Assembly: GCA_036500205.1 (NCBI GenBank)
Contig: DASYCK010000119.1
Location: forward strand, 1 to 22,615
Length of the DNA: 22,615 bases
Origin: DASYCK01 sp036500205
GTDB lineage: Bacteria > Myxococcota_A > Polyangia > Fen-1088
Direction of reading: 5' to 3'
The position numbers and the translations under genes were made by a program. A model generated the notes under the pieces. It did no database searches. It was given only the letters and a program-made list of their open reading frames with translations, and had not been told where the DNA came from. Positions 1-7,027 of the stretch are shown piece by piece (position 1 is the first letter of the stretch; each line of letters begins with the position of its first letter).

Positions 1-1414
1 CGGTCAACAGCTTCCGCAGCGGCCAGCGCCACAGGAAGCTGGGGGTGTAGCGGCCGCCACCGGCCTGGGAGATGCGGCGCATGGCGTCCTCCATCTGCCG
101 GAACATGAGGCGGCTGCCTCGGTGGGACCAGTCGACATCCAGCTCGCCGCCGCGCAGCCGGAATCGCCCATCCGCCGCGTCGCTGCCCATGCCCAGGAAC
201 GGCAGGAAGTGGTTGGTGCGCCCCTGCCCCAGCAGCGAGCCGAGCTGGTCGGTCACGGGGCTCGACCGTCCGCCCAGCCCCAGCGACCGCGCCAGATAAC
301 GGCCCGCCAGCTTGAGGGCGTTCCGGAGCCGCCCGGTCGTGGGGGGCAGCACCCCCTCGAGCAGCCACATCATGGGATCGGCGTAGCCGAGATCCTCGAT
401 GTGGATCGTGTTCTCGCGGGTCGAGCAGTCGGCGATCGCGGTGATGCTGGGCCCCTGGGCCGGATCGATGGCGCCCGGCATGTCCAGGGCCCCCGCGAAC
501 AGCATGTCGCCGTTGCCCGAGAAGCGCTTCCCCAGGGCGTGGCTGAGGCGGGGCAACGTGCCCGCCTGATCGCGGCAGCGCAACAGCAGCTCGTTCGAGC
601 CCAGGGTCCCGGCCGCCACCACCACCTTCTTGCCGTGCACGTGCCCTTCGGTCGCCGGATCGCCGTCTCCCCCCTCGAGCACGCGAAAGTCGACCCAGTA
701 CCCTTCCCCGCGGTCGGTGGCGGGACGGATCACCTTCACCTGATGCAGCGGGTAAATCTCGGCGCCCAGGCGGCGCTCGGCGTCGGCGAGGTACGTGATG
801 TCGAGCGAGTTCTTCGCCTGGACGTGGCACCCCAGCATGCAGTTGCCGCAGTAGACACAGCCCGCCTGGGGGACACCCGCCCAGTTCACGCGGTCCGCGC
901 CCGTGTGCACCGCGATGTCGGTCAGCGTCGGCGCGCCAACACCTGGCGCCTTCGCGGCCGCGGCCTGAAACGCCAGCGTGCGGGGGGGAAGCACGCGGCC
1001 GTCCGGCGGCGACAGCGCGCGCGAGCCCAGCTTCTCGCGGGCGCGGTCATAGTACGGGTCGAGGGTGCGACGGTCGAGCGGCTTCGGCCACCGTTCGAGG
1101 ACCCGCTCCGGCGCGGGGAGATTGACGTTGAAGTAGTGCAACGATCCGCCGCCGACGCCCACCCCCTGGATGACGTCGATGTTCTTGAACGAGCGGTACT
1201 CGAGGAAGCCGCGCGGTCCCTGCTGGCGCCAGAAGGCGCCCGCCGTCTGCCCGACGGTGCGCGGGAACGCCTCCTTCGGCCAGCGCCGCCCCTGCTCCAG
1301 CACCGCGACGGTCTTCCCCGCCTCGGCGTTGCGGAAGGCGGTGATGGCGCCGCCGAAGCCGGAGCCGATGACGACGACGTCGTAGCTTTCCTTCATTGCC
1401 ATCGACGTCGACAT
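1..1414 (-). CDS. GMC-family FAD oxidoreductase, cholesterol-oxidase-like (partial, runs off left edge)
   Basis: Read on the minus strand, 471 residues are open from an ATG at 1414 to the window edge, so the C-terminus is missing. After a short leader the sequence YDVVVIGSGFGGAITA is the GxGxxG FAD-binding Rossmann motif (about residues 11-26). It is followed by an E at the end of strand 2 (AVLEQG) and by the second GMC signature region, GVGVGGGSLHYFN (about 85-97). A cluster C-x2-C-x2-C-x3-C (CVYCGNCMLGC) precedes HVQAKNSLDITYLADAE, the layout seen in ChoD-type GMC enzymes and long-chain alcohol oxidases. The expected C-terminal HPLGG catalytic region lies beyond the window. Such enzymes oxidise the hydroxyl of sterols or other hydrophobic alcohols; the substrate cannot be told here. 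The start ATG overlaps the stop of the upstream propeller gene (TGATG), implying translational coupling. Family assignment is firm, function tentative. Confidence 0.88.
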   Translation of the reverse strand, partial: MSTSMAMKESYDVVVIGSGFGGAITAFRNAEAGKTVAVLEQGRRWPKEAFPRTVGQTAGAFWRQQGPRGFLEYRSFKNIDVIQGVGVGGGSLHYFNVNLPAPERVLERWPKPLDRRTLDPYYDRAREKLGSRALSPPDGRVLPPRTLAFQAAAAKAPGVGAPTLTDIAVHTGADRVNWAGVPQAGCVYCGNCMLGCHVQAKNSLDITYLADAERRLGAEIYPLHQVKVIRPATDRGEGYWVDFRVLEGGDGDPATEGHVHGKKVVVAAGTLGSNELLLRCRDQAGTLPRLSHALGKRFSGNGDMLFAGALDMPGAIDPAQGPSITAIADCSTRENTIHIEDLGYADPMMWLLEGVLPPTTGRLRNALKLAGRYLARSLGLGGRSSPVTDQLGSLLGQGRTNHFLPFLGMGSDAADGRFRLRGGELDVDWSHRGSRLMFRQMEDAMRRISQAGGGRYTPSFLWRWPLRKLLT

Positions 1415-2649
1415 CAGCGGCGCACGATCTCGCTGTGATGAATGCCGAGGTGATGGCCGCGCCAGCCGAAGTGATAGAACGGCCGCTTGCTGTAGTCGTC
1501 GCGCCGGAACGGCAGCACCTTGCCGAACACGCGCTTCATGGTGGCGCGCTCGTACACCGCCACGTAGTTGTAGCCGCGGTGCCCGACCACGATGTAGCCG
1601 CCGTCCGGCGAGACGCGAGTCGCGTACACCCCGTCGGCCAGCCGCCCCCCCGTCACCTGCGCCGTCTGCAGGAGATAGTGGGTGGCGTTGGGGAACGACT
1701 TGCGGCTCATCGCGCCCAGGATGTTGCGCATCCGCTTCGGCGCCTGCACGAACCGGCTCCACGCCGACGGCACGGTGAGGGTCACCTTGCTGGCGTCGAA
1801 GTCGGCGAGGGGGATGTTCACCACCGAGTGCCCTCCCCCGCTGGCCACGTAGAGGTTGTCGTCTGCCGTCACCTCGACGTCCGAGTTCAGGTGGATGGGG
1901 AACTCGGCGCCGCAGCTCCAGGTGCGCACGATGCGCGCCGTGGGCAGATCGATCTCGTAGATGTACTCGCGCACGTAGGCGGGCGACCAGGCGACGTAGT
2001 CCTCGCTGTCCGTGATGAACGAGTAGGTGAACGCGTACCCGAGCGGCTTGGTCGGGTGCACGCAGTTGTGCCAGACGTTGTTCTGCACGCGCAGGATGCG
2101 CGCTCGCTTGCTGGGATCGGGCTCCTCCAGATCGAACACGCAGATCTGACGAACGTCGTAGCGCTCGGGGCCGAGGTCCCCGATCAGGATATAGCGGTGG
2201 CCCGCGTCCCAGCGCAGCTCGTGAGCGTTCTCGAGCCGATGCGGCCCCAGGTCCTCGGGCGCCTTCAGGTCGTCGATGTCGAAGCGATAGATGCGATCCC
2301 CCACCGCGCCCAGGAAGTGCTTGCAGTCGGGGTACCACAGGTGATGGGTGTTGGAGCGCAGCCGGTAGGCGGTCTGCTGCAGGTACATGGTGGCCTGCCG
2401 CGCCACGATGCGCATGTTCTCGGGATCGCTGATGTCGAGCAGCACGATCTGCTGGCTGAAGTTTCCCAGCAGCGCCAGCTGGCCATTGGGGGCGATCGAC
2501 ACGTTGTGGGCGGCGCTGATCCCCTCGAAGTGCTTCATGTAGATCTTCTTCTCGGGCCAATCGAGCCGCAGCACGCCAGCGCTGCCGATCAGACCGTCGA
2601 GGTGAAGGCCATCGAGCGCCATGTAGGCGCTGAAACGTTCTTCGCTCAT
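1414..2649 (-). CDS. Beta-propeller-like protein of unknown function, His in successive repeats
   Basis: This is a 411-residue protein without signal peptide or membrane segment. It is built of repeated units of about 45-60 residues with the look of a beta-propeller: strand, turn with N/D-G, strand, then a D-[IL] motif such as VLLDISDP, YRFDIDD, CVFDLEEP, YEIDLPTARI and AVYERAT. Histidines recur at comparable places in successive units (AHNVSIAP, THHLWYPD, AHELRWD, VWHNCVHP, FPIHLNSDVEV), recalling metal-binding propellers such as selenium-binding protein/methanethiol oxidase or carotenoid oxygenases; that comparison is inference, and no family signature was matched. It sits between a DUF4177-like gene and a GMC oxidoreductase, overlapping both by TGATG, so it is probably made together with them. 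A role as partner or second enzyme of the GMC protein is plausible but unproven. Confidence 0.85.
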   Translation of the reverse strand: MSEERFSAYMALDGLHLDGLIGSAGVLRLDWPEKKIYMKHFEGISAAHNVSIAPNGQLALLGNFSQQIVLLDISDPENMRIVARQATMYLQQTAYRLRSNTHHLWYPDCKHFLGAVGDRIYRFDIDDLKAPEDLGPHRLENAHELRWDAGHRYILIGDLGPERYDVRQICVFDLEEPDPSKRARILRVQNNVWHNCVHPTKPLGYAFTYSFITDSEDYVAWSPAYVREYIYEIDLPTARIVRTWSCGAEFPIHLNSDVEVTADDNLYVASGGGHSVVNIPLADFDASKVTLTVPSAWSRFVQAPKRMRNILGAMSRKSFPNATHYLLQTAQVTGGRLADGVYATRVSPDGGYIVVGHRGYNYVAVYERATMKRVFGKVLPFRRDDYSKRPFYHFGWRGHHLGIHHSEIVRR

Positions 2650-2870
2650 CAGAGTGTCTTCCCGGGAATGCGCGGGGCGGGCGCCCCGGGGCGCTTCAGG
2701 TAGTAGCTCCCCTCGCCTGGATAGGCGCGCTCACCGTGCGGCTGAAAGGTGACGAGGTCCCACCCCTCGGCGCCCAGCGCGTTCAGGATCGATTCGCTGT
2801 TCAGCGACGTGGAAGGACCGATGTTGATGATCTTGTATTGCCACTCGGTGATATCGGGTCTGAGAGCCAT
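2649..2870 (-). CDS. Small DUF4177-like protein
   Basis: This 73-residue cytosolic protein has the core WQYKIINIG ... ILNALGAEGWDLVTFQP ... GSYYLKRP, the usual DUF4177 pattern (a W/Y-rich strand, then LNxLGxEGWELV, then a closing YYLKR strand). Frames allow a longer protein from 2990, but a GAGGAG Shine-Dalgarno ends at about 2878, seven bases before the ATG at 2870. A second ATG at 2876 is only one base from that box, so 2870 is the better start, giving MALRPDITEWQYKI. Its stop overlaps the ATG of the propeller gene (TGATG). It is the first gene of a three-gene operon. DUF4177 proteins have no agreed biochemical role. Confidence 0.8.
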   Translation of the reverse strand: MALRPDITEWQYKIINIGPSTSLNSESILNALGAEGWDLVTFQPHGERAYPGEGSYYLKRPGAPAPRIPGKTL

Positions 2871-3007
2871 GGCCATGCTCCTCGCACGGGGTCGCGGGTC
2901 CGTTTCTCGGAACACAAACGTCCGATGCCCCGCTCTCTTCCCCATCCGCCGGTCCTTTTTCGGGAATAGAGGCGGGACGCGATCGTTCACTGCTCGAGGA
3001 CAACCAA
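2871..3007. promoter_or_regulatory. Divergent intergenic region between the DUF4177/propeller/GMC operon and the 709-aa gene
   Basis: These 137 bp separate two divergent start codons and must hold the promoters of both units. The rightward gene has a GAGGA box at 2996-3000, seven bases before its ATG; the leftward gene has GAGGAG next to its start. No convincing -35/-10 pair or dyad operator was identified by eye. The shared control region is the main reason to link the two units functionally. Confidence 0.5.
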
Positions 3008-5137
3008 ATGGACTACGAGATCAGCGGCATGGTGGTCGACCCCCGGTCGAAATCGGGCATCCCCAACGTCATCGTGGCGGCCTTCGACAAGGACCCGATC
3101 TTCGACGACTTCCTGGGCGAGGTGCTGTCCGACGCGGCGGGGGCCTTCCGCATCGTCTACGACGAGAAGAAGTTCAAGGGCCTGTTCGAGAAGGCGCCCG
3201 ATCTCTATCTGGTGTTGAAGACGGTCAACGGGGACGTGCTGCTCAGCACCAAGGACGCCGTCCGCAAGAAGGCGTCGGCGCACGAGACCTTCCAGGTCGA
3301 GCTGCCGGCGGCCGCCATCGACAAGGCGGGGCTGACCACAGCCCAGCCGCTCGGAACCGTCTCGCGCGAGACCCTCACCCACCTCACCTGTCTCGACGGC
3401 GCGCCCGACGACGATCTGGTGAAGCAGATTCGCAACGACCTGGACGGCAAGGCGTCGGTCCTCGAGCTGTTCAAGGAGTACGCGCAAGAGCTGGCGGCCG
3501 ACGCCGACAACGACGCCCTGGCGTTCCGGAAGATGGCGCGGCTGTTCGAGGCGGGCTCCCTCCCCGAGCCGTTGCTGGGGCACTTCTATGGCGTGGCGCC
3601 CGGGCTGCGCACCGGCGATCTGAGAGGCGTGGCGGCCGAGTACGGCAACTTCATGGGGGTGGTGTGGGGCTCCGTGATCGGCGGGCAGGTGCCGTGGGTG
3701 GGCAAGTCGTTCGCGCCCATGGCCGACGCCGATCGCGCCACCGCCATCGGAAGCGCCGTCCCGGCGGCGGTGCCGGTCGCCCGCGGCATCAACCACTTCA
3801 ACGTGGTCGAGCACGCGCCCATCAACCTGGCGCTCAGCGAGACGCTGACCTTCATGTGGCACCTGCGCGACGCCCCCGAGGCCGATCACCTCCGTTACGG
3901 CCACGAGAAGAACGGCGGCAACTTCGCATCGCACCGGGCGCCGTCGCTCTACGCGGGCACGCCCCGCGAGGTCTACCGGTTGAACTATCGCCACGCCGGC
4001 CTGGGGAACCGCTGGCCGCTCATGTACCTGGTGGACGAGCTGGTGGGAATCGCGAGCGGCCTCTACCTCGGGCAGGTGCTGTTCGCGACGGACCACGTCT
4101 TCGAGACGTACGATCCCGCCGCCCCGGCCGACCGCTACCACTACCAGCACTTCGGCTACTTCCTGCTGTTCGACGAGTCGTGGGCGCCCGAGGCGCGCCG
4201 GCTGTACCCGCACCTCGACATGCCCGACGCCGCCGTGCGTATGCGCATCGTGGGCGAGCTGCAGCCGAAACCGCCGTCGCCGAAGTTCACCACCTTGAAG
4301 CTGGCGGGCCCCGGTGACGGGAACGTCGATCCGGCGGCGCTGGCCGCCATTCGGAAGGAGCTTCAGCAGGCAGGCACGGTGATGCACCTGCTGAAGTCGT
4401 ACGCCGATCAGATCTCGCCCACCGAGGACACCCACGCGCCGGCGTTCGCGAAGCTGGGGACGCTGTTCAACGCGGGCATCGGCCCCAAGCACATGAACGG
4501 GTTCTACCGGGGGGCGCTGATCTCCTGGCAGACGCAGGGGCTGCTGGCGGTCGCCAACACCAACACGGTGAAGATCGCCTGGGAGCTGTCGCGGCGGTTC
4601 TCACCATGGACCGGCAAGCGATTCGATCCGGTCGACAAGCAGCGGCTCGGCGAGCTGACCGAAGGCTCCGAGACCAACGAGGCCGACACGTTCTTCTGCG
4701 CCAACACGGTGGTTTGGCGCACCGCCAAGGAGAAGGTCATCCAGACCCTGTCCAGGGCCGCCAACGTCTGGACGGAGGACGCGAGCGCCGACGAGAAGCG
4801 CCAGTTCGGCTACGACGCCAAGAACTTCTTCTTCATCGGCAAGCAGGCACCCAGCATCAACCCCGACAACAACGGCAAGCCGGTCTTCCAGCTGAACTAC
4901 CGCTGGCCGGCCCTGCGCAACATCGTCCCCGACCGCTTCTGCATCGACGAGCTGGTCGAGATCGCGGAGGGGCTGTTCCTGGGGCAGCTCTTCTACGCGA
5001 CGAACTGGCTCGACCCCTGGAATCCCAGGACCCCCGTCGCCACGTACAAGTACGGCCTGTTCGCCTACTTCCTGGTCATGGATGAAGAGTGGCACGCCCG
5101 CAGGCTGAAGCTCGGGTTCGATCTCGATGACACTTAA
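3008..5137 (+). CDS. 709-aa protein: transthyretin-like N-terminal domain plus two tandem copies of an uncharacterised ~255-residue unit
   Basis: Residues 4-100 resemble a transthyretin/carboxypeptidase-regulatory-like beta-sandwich (ISGMVVDPRSKSGIPNVIV, then GxF-type strand AGAFRIVYDE). The rest is an internal duplication: unit A at residues 134-392 and unit B at 441-695. Aligned landmarks are VLELFKEYAQ with VMHLLKSYAD, LLGHFYG with MNGFYRG, VPWVGKSFAP with SPWTGKRFDP, VYRLNYRHAGLGNRWP with VFQLNYRWPALRNIVP, VDELVGIASGLYLGQVLFAT with IDELVEIAEGLFLGQLFYAT, and YFLLFDESW with YFLVMDEEW. The GKxFxP and closing LGQ segments distantly recall DUF4334/GXWXG proteins, but I would not assign it there. 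There is no signal peptide or transmembrane helix. A GAGGA box precedes the ATG by seven bases. It is divergent from the DUF4177/propeller/GMC operon, so an association with that oxidoreductase is plausible. Function unknown. Confidence 0.9.
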   Translation: MDYEISGMVVDPRSKSGIPNVIVAAFDKDPIFDDFLGEVLSDAAGAFRIVYDEKKFKGLFEKAPDLYLVLKTVNGDVLLSTKDAVRKKASAHETFQVELPAAAIDKAGLTTAQPLGTVSRETLTHLTCLDGAPDDDLVKQIRNDLDGKASVLELFKEYAQELAADADNDALAFRKMARLFEAGSLPEPLLGHFYGVAPGLRTGDLRGVAAEYGNFMGVVWGSVIGGQVPWVGKSFAPMADADRATAIGSAVPAAVPVARGINHFNVVEHAPINLALSETLTFMWHLRDAPEADHLRYGHEKNGGNFASHRAPSLYAGTPREVYRLNYRHAGLGNRWPLMYLVDELVGIASGLYLGQVLFATDHVFETYDPAAPADRYHYQHFGYFLLFDESWAPEARRLYPHLDMPDAAVRMRIVGELQPKPPSPKFTTLKLAGPGDGNVDPAALAAIRKELQQAGTVMHLLKSYADQISPTEDTHAPAFAKLGTLFNAGIGPKHMNGFYRGALISWQTQGLLAVANTNTVKIAWELSRRFSPWTGKRFDPVDKQRLGELTEGSETNEADTFFCANTVVWRTAKEKVIQTLSRAANVWTEDASADEKRQFGYDAKNFFFIGKQAPSINPDNNGKPVFQLNYRWPALRNIVPDRFCIDELVEIAEGLFLGQLFYATNWLDPWNPRTPVATYKYGLFAYFLVMDEEWHARRLKLGFDLDDT

Positions 5138-5145
5138 TTAAAGGC

Positions 5146-5177
5146 GAAGGGGCTCTGCCACGGCGGCGAGCCCCTTC
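5146..5177 (+). terminator. Hairpin terminator downstream of the 709-aa gene
   Basis: A perfect 10-bp stem, GAAGGGGCTC at 5146-5155 pairing with GAGCCCCTTC at 5168-5177, encloses a 12-nt loop nine bases after the TAA stop. It is followed by CCTCTTACG, only weakly U-rich. Confidence 0.7.
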
Positions 5178-5200
5178 CCTCTTACGACCACTCACTTTGC

Positions 5201-5241
5201 TCACCTTGCGGCGGGGGACCGGGGCCCCTGCCGCAAGGTGA
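5201..5241. terminator. Long hairpin between convergent genes, probable bidirectional terminator
   Basis: TCACCTTGCGGC (5201-5212) is perfectly complementary to GCCGCAAGGTGA (5230-5241). The stem extends inward through G.U and four G-C pairs to 17 bp with a 7-nt loop. It lies between the 709-aa gene (rightward) and the esterase gene, whose stop is at 5258 (leftward). Symmetry and position suit termination from both sides; no clear U-tract is present. Confidence 0.6.
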
Positions 5242-5257
5242 TGTCTCTTGCGGGCGC

Positions 5258-6694
5258 CTAGCGGCGCGAACGGGACCGGCGGCGAATCACCAGGCCGAGC
5301 CCCACGAACAGCAACATCGCCAGGCTTGCCCCCTGCGGCCCACCGGCCACGGAGCAGCCACCCGACGAGCCGTTGTCTCCCGTACCCGAGCCGCCGCCAC
5401 TGCCCGACGACGAAGAGCCGCCGGACCCGTTGCCATTCGATCCGCCGCTGCTCGAGCTGGAGCCGCCACTGGCGCTCGATCCGCCGCTGCTGGTCTGGCC
5501 GCCGGTGGCGCTCGACCCGCCGGACGACGCGTTCGAGCCACCGCTGGCGGTCGTGCCGCCGCTGCTCGTCGCGCCGCCGCTGCTCGTCGTGCCGCCGCTG
5601 CCGCTGCTCGTCGTGCCGCCGCTGCCACTCGTGGTCGCGCCGCCGCTGCCGCTGGTCGTCGCGCCGCCGCTGCCGGTCGCGCCGCCGCTGCCGGTCTTCG
5701 CGCCCCCCGCGCCGGTCGCGCCGCCGTTACCCTTGGCGCCACCACCGCCCGCGGTCGCGCCGCCGTTGCCGGTCCCCGTTCCACCTCCCGCGCCGGTGCT
5801 CGAGGTGGCGAGGCCACAGGCGCCCGTCGGCTTGTCGAGGCCCAGGAAACCGATGACGTTGCTGTAGAGCGACGCGCCGACCGTCTCGAGATCGTGCTTC
5901 TGGCTGGACGGACCGAGGTTCGTCTCGAGCCGGATGTTTCCGGCGCTGTCCTTGTACACGGTCCGCGTCCACCCGCTCAGGGAGCCCGTCCCCGCCATGC
6001 CGGCGCCGAGGCTGGACAGGTTCTGGAATTGCGCCACCACCGAGGGGAGCCAGCCGTTGAAGTTGTACTGATCACCCCCGCCGACCCACTGCTGAGAGCA
6101 ACCGTATGTTCCGCTCCAGGTGAAGGCCTTGCGCGCGATGTCACCCCACTGCTGGGCGCTGTTGCCCGGCGGCTGGGAGCTGCACTTGGTGCACGTGGTG
6201 TCGCCCGACGGCCAGCCGCCCGCCGGGAACCCCGGCATCGCCGAGCCACCGGCGAACACGTCCGGGTAGACGGCGAGCAAGGTGTTCGTCATGCAACCGC
6301 CCGAGGACATTCCGGCGGCGAAGACCCGGGTCTTGTCGGCGCCCTTCGACGTGATCAGGTAATTCACCATCTTGACGATGGCCGCCTTGTCGCCATCCCG
6401 GCTGGCGCTGGAGTCGAAGCACTGCTTCCCGGCGTCGGGGGCGATGATGTAGAAGCCGTTCTTGTCGGCCGCGGAGTCGAACCACCCGTGCACGGTCGAC
6501 GCGTGCCCCGTGCACATGTGGATCGCCACGAGGATCGCGGGCGATGCCGCCACCGTGCTGGGGGTGTAGAGGTCACCCTGCAGGGTCGCACCAAAGCCGC
6601 TGAAGTTGGCCTGCCAACCCGCGAAGGCGGGCGAGGCGAGGAGCAGCCCGGCCGTGGTCGCCAGGAGAGTAACGAGACTACGAGATCGGGTCAT
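5258..6694 (-). CDS. Secreted PHB-depolymerase/feruloyl-esterase-type (CE1-like) esterase with Gly/Ser linker and MYXO-CTERM-like anchor
   Basis: This 478-residue protein begins with a Sec signal peptide (cleavage likely after SPAFA, residue 25). Residues 27-290 form an alpha/beta-hydrolase of the PHB depolymerase/LpqC type: AILVAIHMCTGHA (oxyanion region), RVFAAGMSSGGCMTN with GxSxG nucleophile Ser130, AVYPDVFAGG, and a probable catalytic His267 in KHDLE. Residues about 295-444 are a low-complexity linker of GGA/T-S-G units. Residues 445-478 carry GGCS, a hydrophobic helix and RRRSRSRR, the Cys-TM-Arg layout of MYXO-CTERM tails that are processed for surface anchoring in myxobacteria. It likely hydrolyses ester bonds in an extracellular polymer (polyhydroxyalkanoate or acylated polysaccharide). 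A GGAGGA box stands eight bases before the ATG. Confidence 0.88.
   Translation of the reverse strand: MTRSRSLVTLLATTAGLLLASPAFAGWQANFSGFGATLQGDLYTPSTVAASPAILVAIHMCTGHASTVHGWFDSAADKNGFYIIAPDAGKQCFDSSASRDGDKAAIVKMVNYLITSKGADKTRVFAAGMSSGGCMTNTLLAVYPDVFAGGSAMPGFPAGGWPSGDTTCTKCSSQPPGNSAQQWGDIARKAFTWSGTYGCSQQWVGGGDQYNFNGWLPSVVAQFQNLSSLGAGMAGTGSLSGWTRTVYKDSAGNIRLETNLGPSSQKHDLETVGASLYSNVIGFLGLDKPTGACGLATSSTGAGGGTGTGNGGATAGGGGAKGNGGATGAGGAKTGSGGATGSGGATTSGSGGATTSGSGGTTSSGSGGTTSSGGATSSGGTTASGGSNASSGGSSATGGQTSSGGSSASGGSSSSSGGSNGNGSGGSSSSGSGGGSGTGDNGSSGGCSVAGGPQGASLAMLLFVGLGLVIRRRSRSRR
5380..5805 (-). repeat. Low-complexity coding repeat (Gly/Ser/Thr/Ala linker of the esterase)
   Basis: The segment encodes about 140 residues of short GG[AT]T/S-S-G and GGS-type units. 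The DNA is a degenerate array of GCCGCCGCTG-like words, so slippage and length variation between strains are likely. Confidence 0.75.
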
Positions 6695-7027
6695 GGGGTG
6701 ATTCCTCCGGGGGTTTGCTGCGACGAGAGGCTCGAACGGAGCTGAGGGTGCGCGTGTCTCCCCGTCGGCCTTTCAGGCGCGGACGAAGCCCTGCGCGCGA
6801 ATGAATGGGGGACCATTACGGATTCGTAGACGCCTCCATGCGAAGAAACCGGCTCACGCACCCGACGCAGCGCGCCTTGGGTGCCAGTAGACGCTGCCGT
6901 TGTCGGCGATGCCCCACATCTGCCAGTGACCGGCGGCGATGTCCGCGAGCTGTCTGGCACTTCATCCGTGACGATTCGTCATCAATGGTCCGAGGGTCAT
7001 TTGCGCGCCGCCCGCGCGACCGGCACG
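6695..7027. other. Intergenic region between the esterase and MBL-fold genes, with a short orphan coding-like stretch
   Basis: The region holds the divergent upstream sequences of the esterase (minus) and the MBL-fold hydrolase (plus). On the minus strand 6854-6963 there is a 36-codon open stretch containing GHWQMWGIADNGSVYWHPR. It looks like one blade of a W/NG-rich propeller repeat but has no start codon. A perfect dyad TGACGATTCGTCA lies at 6969-6981, 47 bp before the proposed MBL start, and could be an operator. No promoter was identified with confidence. Confidence 0.35.

Noticed and set aside
122..1438. Long rightward open frame over the GMC gene
   Set aside because: It is the antisense shadow of the GMC oxidoreductase. 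It is Arg/Ala/Val-rich with no recognisable motif, while the minus strand shows clear FAD and GMC signatures.
2987..4492. 501-codon leftward frame inside the 709-aa gene
   Set aside because: Antisense shadow: Arg/Val/Gly-rich composition with no motif, whereas the plus frame shows an internal duplication that only a real protein would preserve.
5373..5867. Pro/Leu-rich rightward frame (PPLPVAPPLP repeats)
   Set aside because: It is the reverse complement of the Gly/Ser linker of the esterase; the repeat is a by-product of low-complexity DNA.
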